Shown: positions 1 through 5,643 of the stretch, in pieces | Layout of the letters: each line of letters opens with the position of its first letter | Numbering within the stretch: the stretch's first letter is position 1 | Origin: Candidatus Iainarchaeum andersonii SCGC AAA011-E11 | GTDB lineage: Archaea > Iainarchaeota > Iainarchaeia > Iainarchaeales > Iainarchaeaceae | Length of the DNA stretch: 13,938 bases | Direction of reading: 5' to 3' | NCBI GenBank assembly: GCA_000402355.1 | Contig: AQRS01000032.1 | Location: forward strand, 1-13,938 | Program-made: the position numbers and the translations under genes | Notes under the pieces: generated by a model | Seen by the model: the letters and a program-made list of their open reading frames with translations, nothing else | Told to the model about the DNA's origin: nothing | Databases searched by the model: none

Positions 1-2
1 TG

Positions 3-24
3 GCTTGCGCGCACACGCGCAAGC
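3..24. repeat. Perfect 9-bp inverted repeat at left edge
   Basis: Arms 3-11 (GCTTGCGCG) and 16-24 (CGCGCAAGC) are perfect reverse complements around a 4-nt loop. An A/T-rich stretch follows. It could be a terminator stem for a gene to the left of the window or a protein-binding palindrome. The left context is missing, so the role is undecided. Confidence 0.6.
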
Positions 25-28
25 ATAA

Positions 29-37
29 TTTATAAAA
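29..37 (+). promoter_or_regulatory. TATA-like box in ftsZ upstream region
   Basis: TTTATAAAA at 29-37 matches an archaeal TATA box. The core TTTATAAA is palindromic, so direction is not fixed by the box itself. Read rightward, transcription would start near position 58, just where the 60-98 hairpin begins. Position is seen; promoter activity is inferred. Confidence 0.4.
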
Positions 38-59
38 GTCTGAAGTCGCTATTGGTATC

Positions 60-98
60 AAAGCGCTCAAAATGAATCACCAATTCTATGAGCGCTTT
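60..98. repeat. Perfect 10-bp inverted repeat followed by T-rich stretch
   Basis: Arms 60-69 (AAAGCGCTCA) and 89-98 (TGAGCGCTTT) are perfect reverse complements around a 19-nt loop. TTTTCTCCTT follows the right arm. The element could be a terminator, an operator, or the body of a short structured RNA started from the box at 29-37. No sizeable reading frame covers it. Confidence 0.6.
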
Positions 99-106
99 TC
101 TCCTTA

Positions 107-214
107 TTTATAAATCATTTCTACAGAGCCCTTTTCCAGCCCTGGGATTATTCGCAACTCGGCAGTGGTAACTCAAAGCGTTTTTTCGCGGTTTTTGGGG
201 TATTGGTTTAAATT
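107..214 (+). promoter_or_regulatory. Probable ftsZ promoter region (two TATA-like boxes)
   Basis: TTTATAAA at 107-114 and TTTAAATT at 207-214 both look like archaeal TATA boxes. From the second, transcription would begin near 235-240, about 50 nt before the ftsZ ATG. The T- and G-rich sequence 179-220 resembles the one in front of secE (1451-1499), including an identical 14-bp TTTAAATTCCTTTT. No gene was found in positions 1-287. Confidence 0.45.
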
Positions 215-287
215 CCTTTTACTGTCCAATTATAATTAATTATTCCGCTTTACATGGATTTTAGAGGGTTTCAGGGGGATTTTGAGC

Positions 288-1448
288 ATGAAGACTGTTG
301 TCACAAAAGCAATCACCAGGGCAAAGGAAGAGGCCGCAAAAATGGGTGTGCCTGCGGCAGCGCAAGGATCCAAGCCCCGCAAGAGAAAAAGGAAGGTCGG
401 CGATGATGATGAATCCCTCATCAAAATGATGGAGGGCAACAGGGCAAGGATAAGGGTTGTAGGCGTTGGCGGAGGCGGCTGCAACACAATAAACCGGATG
501 ACCGAAGTCGGAATACTCGGCGCGGAAACATTCGCGGTTAACACTGATGCACAGGACCTTTTGAAGGTCAAGGCGGACAGGAAAATACTTGTAGGAAGAA
601 AGCTTACCCGCGGCCTGGGCTCAGGCTCAAACCCTTCAGTCGGGGAAGCCGCGGCGCAGGAATCCATTGAGGACCTCGCGGAACTTCTTGCTGACTCTGA
701 TTTGGTTTTCGTCACATGCGGAATGGGCGGAGGAACAGGAACAGGCGCGGCTCCGGTTGTTGCGGAGCTCGTAAAGAAAAACAAGGCGCTCACAATCGGT
801 GTTGTAACAATGCCTTTTACGGTTGAGGGCAAGAAAAGGGCGGAGAACGCAATGGAAGGAATCGCGAATTTGAGGGCGCATGCCGACACAGTAATAGTTA
901 TTCCGAATGACAAGATTCTTGAGATTGCGCCGGATCTTCCGGTTAATGCGGCATTCAAGGTCGCGGATGAAGTGCTTACAAACGCGGTCAAGGGAATCAC
1001 GGAAATGATTACAAAGCCCGGCCTCATAAACCTGGACTTTGCGGATCTGAGGACGATTCTCGAGAAGGGCGGCGCGGCAATGATTGGCCTCGGAGAAAGC
1101 ACTTCCCACGGCGCAAATTCCGAGTCAAGGGCCCTTGAGGCGGTTGAGAATGCCCTGACCTCGCCTTTGCTGGATGTTGACATTTCAAATGCGGGGCGCG
1201 CATTGATAAATGTTGTCGGCGGTTCCGACATGACATTGCGCGAAGCCGAAATGATTGTCGAGGCTGTTTCCGCGAAAATCAGCGACAACGCGCATATAAT
1301 CTGGGGCGCAATGATAGATGACACATTGCCCAAGAACCAGATTCAGGCCATGGTTGTGATTGCGGGCGGAAGATTCCCATACCTTGACGGAATCAACAAT
1401 GCCGGCGGCAATGGCCCAATTGATTTGGGAATAGAGTTCGCGGATTAA
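288..1448 (+). CDS. ftsZ: Cell division GTPase FtsZ
   Basis: Tubulin-family GTPase that polymerises into the cytokinetic ring at mid-cell. The 386-residue protein has the glycine-rich nucleotide loop GGGGCNT near 61-67, the tubulin signature GGGTGTG at 147-153, and the T7 catalytic loop NLDFAD (NxDxxD) at 248-253, so both GTP binding and hydrolysis look intact. I chose the ATG at 288 because CAGGGGGAT at 272-280 is correctly spaced for it; the TTG six bases earlier is too close. Placement directly before secE and spt5 is the neighbourhood usual for archaeal FtsZ1, so FtsZ1 is likely by synteny. Oddities: a roughly 50-residue N-terminal extension with a basic patch KPRKRKRK (29-36), and almost no C-terminal linker after the globular domain. 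Confidence 0.96.
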   Translation: MKTVVTKAITRAKEEAAKMGVPAAAQGSKPRKRKRKVGDDDESLIKMMEGNRARIRVVGVGGGGCNTINRMTEVGILGAETFAVNTDAQDLLKVKADRKILVGRKLTRGLGSGSNPSVGEAAAQESIEDLAELLADSDLVFVTCGMGGGTGTGAAPVVAELVKKNKALTIGVVTMPFTVEGKKRAENAMEGIANLRAHADTVIVIPNDKILEIAPDLPVNAAFKVADEVLTNAVKGITEMITKPGLINLDFADLRTILEKGGAAMIGLGESTSHGANSESRALEAVENALTSPLLDVDISNAGRALINVVGGSDMTLREAEMIVEAVSAKISDNAHIIWGAMIDDTLPKNQIQAMVVIAGGRFPYLDGINNAGGNGPIDLGIEFAD

Positions 1449-1485
1449 AACGCTTTTTTCGTTTTTGGGGGCCTTTGGCTTCCAC

Positions 1486-1493
1486 TTTAAATT
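1486..1493 (+). promoter_or_regulatory. TATA-like box for secE
   Basis: TTTAAATT at 1486-1493 lies about 33 nt before the secE ATG, giving an expected start near 1515 and a very short leader. The T-tracts at 1453-1466, directly after the ftsZ stop, could also terminate ftsZ transcription. Confidence 0.45.
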
Positions 1494-1525
1494 CCTTTTC
1501 CTTTCTTTATATGTAGGTTTTTTCA

Positions 1526-1699
1526 ATGGCCGACGTGAACGAGTTTGTGCAGTCCTCAACAAGGATATTCAATGTTTCGAGGAAGCCGGACATGAATGAG
1601 TACAAGGTAATGGCCAAAGTTACGGGTTTAGGCATACTCCTGATAGGCCTGATAGGCTATGCAGTGAAGTTCCTGCTTACGGGTGTCATCAGGCTCTAA
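1526..1699 (+). CDS. secE: Preprotein translocase subunit SecE (Sec61 gamma)
   Basis: A 57-residue protein, the usual size for archaeal SecE. It clamps the SecY channel in the cytoplasmic membrane. Reading from the ATG gives an amphipathic N-terminal helix, the family motif RKPDMNEY near residues 19-26, and one transmembrane helix at about 33-54 rich in G, L and I. AGG at 1515-1517 followed by a T-tract serves as ribosome-binding site. It lies between ftsZ and spt5, the conserved archaeal and bacterial secE–nusG/spt5 context. The reading frame is short enough for automated calling to miss it. Confidence 0.93.
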   Translation: MADVNEFVQSSTRIFNVSRKPDMNEYKVMAKVTGLGILLIGLIGYAVKFLLTGVIRL

Positions 1700-1737
1700 T
1701 GGCAAATAGATTTTAAAGCTTTTCCAAGGAGAATCAA

Positions 1738-1745
1738 ATATATAT
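1738..1745 (+). promoter_or_regulatory. TATA-like box for spt5
   Basis: ATATATAT at 1738-1745, preceded by GAATCAA, lies about 50 nt before the spt5 ATG. A start near 1767 would give a short leader containing T-rich runs. Alternatively spt5 is only read through from secE. Confidence 0.4.
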
Positions 1746-1794
1746 GCGGAATCGGGTTTATTTTTCCCTTTTTCATTAATTTGAGTTGGTTTGA

Positions 1795-2235
1795 ATGATT
1801 TATACTGTAAGAACTACCGTTGGGCAGGAAAGCCTTGTCGTTGATGTGCTTTCGCACAAGGTCGGGAAAGAGGATCTCAACATTTACTCAATAGCGGTTA
1901 TTCCCGGCCTCAAGGGATATATCCTGATTGAGGGCGACAATGAAATAACCATCAGGCGCGCAATCACGGGGGCTTCGCACGTAAAGGGGCGCGGAATTGT
2001 GGGCGGCGCCGTGAAGGTCGACGAACTTTCCACTTTGCTCGAGGCAAAGCCGCTCATGAAGAGCATCAAGGAAGGGATGAAGGTTGAACTCATTGCGGGC
2101 GCATTCAAGGGCGAAAGGGCAAAAGTTTTGAGGGTTAACGACACAAAGGAAGAGGTAACGGTTGAACTGGTTGAGGCCGCGGTGAAGATTCCTGTCACGA
2201 TACACGCGGAGCACATCAGGATAATCAAGGAGTAA
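1795..2235 (+). CDS. spt5: Transcription elongation factor Spt5 (NusG family)
   Basis: Archaeal Spt5 binds the RNA polymerase clamp together with Spt4 and raises processivity; its KOW domain can also contact the ribosome. The 146-residue length is normal for archaea. Residues 1-88 form the NGN domain (MIYTVRTTVGQE start, central AVIPGLKGYILIE), and about 92-125 form a KOW domain with GMKVELIAGAFKGERAKV. The ATG at 1795 follows a GGTTTGA ribosome-binding sequence. It sits between secE and L11, as in most archaea. No Spt4 gene is in the window. Confidence 0.95.
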   Translation: MIYTVRTTVGQESLVVDVLSHKVGKEDLNIYSIAVIPGLKGYILIEGDNEITIRRAITGASHVKGRGIVGGAVKVDELSTLLEAKPLMKSIKEGMKVELIAGAFKGERAKVLRVNDTKEEVTVELVEAAVKIPVTIHAEHIRIIKE

Positions 2236-2237
2236 CC

Positions 2238-2268
2238 CTTTTCTTTTTCTTGGTAAGAAAAAGAAAAG
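2238..2268. repeat. Perfect 14-bp pyrimidine/purine hairpin after spt5
   Basis: Arms 2238-2251 (all C/T) and 2255-2268 (all A/G) are exact reverse complements with a GGT loop. The element starts three bases after the spt5 stop codon. Further AAAAGAAAAAG-like purine runs follow to about 2312. The U-rich left arm may act as a transcription terminator for spt5 or as a processing stem between spt5 and L11. The pairing is seen; the function is inferred. Confidence 0.65.
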
Positions 2269-2361
2269 CGTTAACGGAAAAGAAAAAGAATTGAATTTGG
2301 GAAAAAGAAAAGTGTAAAAAATTGTTTGACGAAGAAATGAATCACTGGAGTTGTTTTGTTT

Positions 2362-3315
2362 ATGGCTGAGATAAGTGTTTTGATTGAAGGCGGAAAGGCG
2401 ACTGCAGGCGCGCCGCTCGGACCCGCTTTAGGCCCTTTAGGGGTCAACATCGGCGAAATTGTCCTGAAAATAAACGAGAAGACAAAAAATTATGCGGGCA
2501 TGAAAGTTCCTGTCACTGTCGAGGTTGACTCGAAAAAGCAGTTCCAGATAACGGTTGGTTCGCCGCCGACAAGCGCGCTCATAATCAAGGAACTCAATGT
2601 GCAGAAGGGAGGCTCCAACCAGAAAACAGAAAAAATCGGCGACCTTTCAATGCAGCAAGTGAAGAAGCTTGCGGAAATGAAACTGGAGGCGCTCACATCA
2701 ACCTCGGTTTTTGCGGCGTCCCGCGAAATCATAGGCACGTGCAATTCAATGGCCGTTTATGTTGAGGGAAAGCCCGCAAAGGAAATACAAAAAGAGATTC
2801 AGGCGGGGAACTGGAACGGGTTTTTCGGAGTAAAGGAAGAGCGGACCGCGGTCGGAAAGGCGGAGGAAAAAGTTGAAAAGTTCATTGAAAAGGTGAAGGA
2901 AAAAGTTGTTGCGGTTGAACACGAAATCGAGAAGGATGTCGAAGAAATAATCCATCCAAAAGCGCACAAAGAAGAGCCCGGCCAGCGCATGAAAAGCTTA
3001 GAGGAAAAGCCCGTTGACAAAATGCCTGTTAGAGAAAACCCGCGGCCTGCAAGGCCTGTTGTTCCGCAGAAACAGCAAAGTGCGCATACTCAAGCGATGC
3101 CGAAATCCGAGCCTGTTGTAAAGGAAATTCCTGCAATGGCAAAGCCTGTTTCTTCCGCGAACAACGCGCGTAAAACCGAAAGTTACATGCAGCACATGAA
3201 GAAAATGGAGCAGGAAGTCGGCATCGCAAAGAAAAAGCCGGAATCCCCAAAAAAGGTAGAAACCGAAGTCAAAAGCGGCGCGAACACGGACATAATCAGG
3301 CCCAAGAAAAAGTGA
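2362..3315 (+). CDS. rpl11: Large-subunit ribosomal protein L11 (uL11) with long C-terminal extension
   Basis: uL11 binds the GTPase-associated region of 23S rRNA and forms the base of the P-stalk used by elongation factors. Residues 1-157 are a complete L11: the N-terminal domain with GKATAGAPLGPALGPLGVNIG, and the C-terminal rRNA-binding domain ending near EIQAGNWNGFFG. Archaeal L11 normally stops about there. Here another 160 residues follow in frame: a charged, probably helical stretch (about 162-196, rich in E, K and V), then a Pro/Lys/Ala/Gln-rich, probably disordered, basic tail ending RPKKK. The ATG at 2362 was preferred over the TTG at 2356; GGAG at 2347-2350 precedes it. It follows spt5 as usual. 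The extension has no recognised domain. Confidence 0.94.
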   Translation: MAEISVLIEGGKATAGAPLGPALGPLGVNIGEIVLKINEKTKNYAGMKVPVTVEVDSKKQFQITVGSPPTSALIIKELNVQKGGSNQKTEKIGDLSMQQVKKLAEMKLEALTSTSVFAASREIIGTCNSMAVYVEGKPAKEIQKEIQAGNWNGFFGVKEERTAVGKAEEKVEKFIEKVKEKVVAVEHEIEKDVEEIIHPKAHKEEPGQRMKSLEEKPVDKMPVRENPRPARPVVPQKQQSAHTQAMPKSEPVVKEIPAMAKPVSSANNARKTESYMQHMKKMEQEVGIAKKKPESPKKVETEVKSGANTDIIRPKKK

Positions 3316-3332
3316 GGCTTTAAAAGCCTTTT
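3315..3332 (+). terminator. Hairpin plus T-run at the end of L11
   Basis: AGGCTT and AAGCCT arms (3315-3320 and 3324-3329) form a compact stem starting on the last base of the L11 stop codon, followed by TTTT. This looks like a weak terminator separating L11 from the L1-L10-L12 unit. Confidence 0.5.
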
Positions 3333-3344
3333 GAACGCAGTTTT

Positions 3345-3419
3345 GTTATATTTAGCTCTGTTTTTAGAGCCGAACGCCCAATTTGGGCTGTACACCAATT
3401 CGTTGGTAGGTTTTTTGAA
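3345..3419 (+). promoter_or_regulatory. Promoter and structured leader of the L1-L10-L12 unit
   Basis: A TATA-like TTATATTT (3346-3353) is followed by three short inverted repeats: 3355-3359/3366-3370 (GCTCT/AGAGC), 3376-3380/3384-3388 (GCCCA/TGGGC), and 3394-3398/3403-3407 (ACCAA/TTGGT closing a TTCG loop). The last ends one base before the AGG ribosome-binding site and the GTG at 3420. Archaeal L1 is known in methanogens to repress its own operon by binding its mRNA. A similar control here is inferred, not shown. Confidence 0.45.
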
Positions 3420-4142
3420 GTGAAGAAACAAGACATACTTGAATCGCTGAAGTACATGCGCGGCCTTGAAAAGGGCAGGAAATTTGAGCAATCCGTAGAC
3501 CTCGCCATAAACTTCAAGGGCATCGACTTCAAGAAGGCCGAGAACCGCATTGAGGTTGACGTCAAAATGCCGCACCTGACCGGCAAGGACTCGAGCGTCA
3601 AGGCGGTTGTTTTCCTCAAGGACAAGAACTTCGCGCAGCAACTGAAGGACAAGGTTTCCAGAATAGTCATGGATGATGAAATCCCGAACCTCAAGAAGAA
3701 GGACGTGGACAATTTCATGGCGGAGTACAACATTTTCCTTGCCGAAGGGCCCGCGCTGGTTTCAGTGGGAAAATACCTTGGGCAGCAGCTCGCGCCGAAA
3801 GGAAGGATGCCGAAGCTCATTCCCCAGAGCGTCCAGAGCGTGGAGCAGGCAATGAAAACCGCAACCACTTTTACAAAAATCACGAACAAGAAGGGAAAAT
3901 TCATGCCCGTAATCCACGTTACTGTGGGCAAGGAAAAAACCCCGGATGAAAGCATTGCGGAAAACATTATGGCCGTTTACTCCGGCATTATTGATGTTAT
4001 CCCGTCAAAGGAAGCTGCCATAAAATCCGTGTACGTGAAAACCACTATGGGCAAACCCATAAAAGTTGGCGAGAAATACGACACGAAAGCGCAGTTGGAT
4101 GCGGCGCCAAAAGCGGGCAAAGAAGCGGGCGCGGTGAAATAA
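3420..4142 (+). CDS. rpl1: Large-subunit ribosomal protein L1 (uL1)
   Basis: uL1 forms the mobile L1 stalk that guides E-site tRNA out of the ribosome, and in several archaea represses its own mRNA. The 240-residue protein shows family blocks: the N-terminal KGRKFEQSVDLAINFKGID near 19-37, the domain II region with GKYLGQQLAPKGRMPKLIP near 117-135, and the C-terminal KSVYVKTTMGKPIKV. It starts with GTG, preceded by AGG plus a six-T spacer (3408-3416). The stop codon overlaps the start of the L10 gene by one base, so the two are translationally coupled. Confidence 0.96.
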   Translation: MKKQDILESLKYMRGLEKGRKFEQSVDLAINFKGIDFKKAENRIEVDVKMPHLTGKDSSVKAVVFLKDKNFAQQLKDKVSRIVMDDEIPNLKKKDVDNFMAEYNIFLAEGPALVSVGKYLGQQLAPKGRMPKLIPQSVQSVEQAMKTATTFTKITNKKGKFMPVIHVTVGKEKTPDESIAENIMAVYSGIIDVIPSKEAAIKSVYVKTTMGKPIKVGEKYDTKAQLDAAPKAGKEAGAVK

Positions 4143-5095
4143 TGACAAGCCACAACAGGAAATGGAAAGAGGACAAGCTCAGCGCCATTCAGGCGCTGAT
4201 CAGGGAGTATCCCGTAATTGCGGTTGCGGACATAAACATGTTTCCAGCCTCATTGTTCCAGGCGCTCAGGAAAAAAATGCACGGGAAGTCGGTCATTGTC
4301 GTTTCAAAGACAAGGGTGCTCAGGAGGGCGCTTGAATCGAACAGGAAAACAGCTGAACTCGCGCCTTACGCGACAAAGAACTGCGCCGCAATATTCACGA
4401 AAATGAATCCGTTTGAATTGTTCGGTTTCCTCAAGAAGAACAAGGGAAAAATGCCGGCAAAAATCGGCGCGATAGCGGAAGAGGACATCATTGTTCCTGC
4501 TGGGGACACCGGATTGCCTCCCGGGCCTGCATTGAGTGACCTGAAAGGCGCCGGTCTGAAAGTCGGTGTGCAGGGCTCGACAATAGCCATAATGGAGGAA
4601 AAGATTGTCACCAAAGCCGGGCAGGAAATCACGGCACCGGTTGCGGGAACGCTTTCAAAGCTCAACATAAAGCCGTTCAAAGTAGGGATGAAGCTTGTCG
4701 CCGCGCTTGAAGCCGACAACGTTTTCAAATCAAGTGTGCTTGACATTGACATTGACAAGATTTTCTTGGATTTCATTGACGCGCAGAGGAAAGCATTCAA
4801 CCTCGCATTCAATGCCGCAATACCGAATTCGGCAACCACAGAACTGCTTTTGGCGAAGGCGTTTTTGAACGCAAAGGCGGTTTCGATTGAGGGAAAAATA
4901 CTCAATTCCACAACCATAAACGAACTGCTCGCAAAGGCGGATTTGCAGGCAAAGGGCCTGAAGTCAATGGTGAAGGATGCGCCGCCGGAAAGTACTGCGA
5001 GCGAAGCGAGCCAAGTCCCGTCAAAGACGGGGCAATCGCTCCCAACCGGCGAAAGGGTTGCGCCGGCCGAAAACGGCGTGGAGAAAACGGAGTGA
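4142..5095 (+). CDS. rplP0: Large-subunit ribosomal protein L10 / P0 (uL10)
   Basis: uL10 anchors the stalk: its N-terminal domain binds 23S rRNA beside L11, and its C-terminal helical spine carries dimers of L12/P1. The 317 residues cover the N-terminal domain (1-105), the archaeal/eukaryal insertion domain (about 106-190, with AGDTGLPPGPALSDLK), and the helical spine (about 210-280). The ATG overlaps the L1 stop by one base. Oddity: archaeal L10 usually ends in an acidic tail closing with the LFG-type stalk motif. Here the end (about 284-317) is Ser/Pro/Gly-rich and finishes NGVEKTE. That segment is encoded by a structured, repeated DNA stretch, so the normal tail may have been displaced by a repeat insertion. 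Confidence 0.95.
   Translation: MTSHNRKWKEDKLSAIQALIREYPVIAVADINMFPASLFQALRKKMHGKSVIVVSKTRVLRRALESNRKTAELAPYATKNCAAIFTKMNPFELFGFLKKNKGKMPAKIGAIAEEDIIVPAGDTGLPPGPALSDLKGAGLKVGVQGSTIAIMEEKIVTKAGQEITAPVAGTLSKLNIKPFKVGMKLVAALEADNVFKSSVLDIDIDKIFLDFIDAQRKAFNLAFNAAIPNSATTELLLAKAFLNAKAVSIEGKILNSTTINELLAKADLQAKGLKSMVKDAPPESTASEASQVPSKTGQSLPTGERVAPAENGVEKTE
4997..5060. repeat. Structured repeat element inside the L10 3' end (copy 1)
   Basis: Positions 5036-5060 are identical over 25 bp to the reverse complement of 12094-12118. In front of the shared block are nested stems: AGCGA (5005-5009) with TCGCT (5036-5040), enclosing GTCCCGTC/GACGGGGC (5015-5022/5026-5033, AAA loop, one G-T pair). The shared block can itself fold via CAACC/GGTTG (5043-5047/5056-5060). 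It is in frame, adding codons to L10. A chance 25-bp match in 14 kb is very unlikely, so this is a dispersed palindromic repeat. Confidence 0.75.
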
Positions 5096-5124
5096 CGCTT
5101 GGTTCAATTAACCATGTTTCTTAC

Positions 5125-5131
5125 GAGGTGA
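5125..5131 (+). promoter_or_regulatory. Strong ribosome-binding site for L12
   Basis: GAGGTGA at 5125-5131, five bases before the ATG, is the best Shine-Dalgarno match in the window. L12 is present in several copies per ribosome, so a stronger initiation signal than its operon partners fits. A small TGGTT/AACCA stem (5100-5104/5110-5114) lies between the L10 stop and this site. Confidence 0.75.
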
Positions 5132-5136
5132 AAAAG

Positions 5137-5442
5137 ATGGAGTATATCTACAGTGCAATGCTTTTGCATTCCGCAAAGAAGGAGATAACCGAACAGTCCG
5201 TGACAAAAGTCCTTGAGGCTGCAGGCGTTCATGCGGACGCTTTCAGAGTAAAGGCTTTGGTTGCATCGCTGAAGGACGTCAACATTGATGACGCCATAGC
5301 GAAAGCGGCTGTAACGGCGGCGGCTCCGGCAGCAGCGCCAGGCGCGCATTCTCCGGCAGCGGCAAAGAAGGAAGAAAAGCAAGAGGACCCCGCGAAATCT
5401 GAAGCGGAAGCTGCGGAAGGGCTCGGTTCACTTTTCGGATAG
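5137..5442 (+). CDS. rpl12: Large-subunit ribosomal protein L12 / P1
   Basis: The P1-type stalk protein recruits translational GTPases through its C-terminal tail and dimerises on the L10 spine. The 101-residue length is typical. It shows the archaeal N-terminal helical domain (MEYIYSAMLLHSAKKEI, then VLEAAGV), an Ala/Pro hinge at about 66-81, a charged segment, and the diagnostic end EGLGSLFG. The start at 5137 is fixed by the excellent ribosome-binding site. A longer frame starting at GTG 5092 is not needed, and its extra residues do not match the family. It is the last gene of the operon, before a strong terminator. Confidence 0.96.
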   Translation: MEYIYSAMLLHSAKKEITEQSVTKVLEAAGVHADAFRVKALVASLKDVNIDDAIAKAAVTAAAPAAAPGAHSPAAAKKEEKQEDPAKSEAEAAEGLGSLFG

Positions 5443-5477
5443 GTTCAGCGAATCTATCCATCCTTTTTCTTTTTTGC

Positions 5478-5513
5478 AGCCATCGGAACAGCCCGGTGGC
5501 TTTTTTGTTTTTT
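5478..5513 (+). terminator. Intrinsic-type terminator of the ribosomal operon
   Basis: A 9-bp stem (5478-5486 AGCCATCGG, 5493-5501 CCGGTGGCT, one G-T pair, 6-nt loop) runs straight into TTTTTTGTTTTTT (5501-5513). A second T-rich stretch, 5463-5475, precedes the stem. This is the clearest terminator in the window. The remaining gap to the next gene holds only A/T-rich promoter-like sequence. Confidence 0.8.
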
Positions 5514-5596
5514 AAATTTCAACTTCTTTCCAAACCAATTCAATTGCGTTGAAATATTTTTTTGTGAATTGTGCGGCTTTAACGCTTTGAACAAAC

Positions 5597-5607
5597 ATAT
5601 TTAAACA
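5597..5607 (+). promoter_or_regulatory. TATA-like box for the Lon-like protease gene
   Basis: CATATTTAAAC (5597-5607), preceded by an A-rich GAACAAA element that resembles a BRE, lies about 40 nt upstream of the chosen TTG start. Transcription would begin near 5628. Confidence 0.5.
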
Positions 5608-5643
5608 ATTCAAGCCTAATTTTTAGCACTTCCGGTGTTTTGG

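Noticed and set aside
72..113. 13-codon ATG frame within the ftsZ upstream hairpin
   Set aside because: Too short, and overlaps the inverted repeat; no evidence of translation.
236..1333. 365-residue open frame antisense to ftsZ
   Set aside because: It mirrors the codon bias of ftsZ, is Ser/Pro/Ala-rich without motifs, and the sense strand encodes a complete FtsZ.
5092..5136. N-terminal extension of L12 from GTG 5092, reading TLGSIN
   Set aside because: It slightly recalls a stalk-tail motif out of frame with L10, but LGSI lacks the FG ending, and the strong ribosome-binding site fixes the L12 start at 5137.
5516..5555. Inverted repeat ATTTCAAC/GTTGAAAT before the protease gene
   Set aside because: Only 8 bp in A/T-rich DNA with a 24-nt gap; too weak to call an operator.
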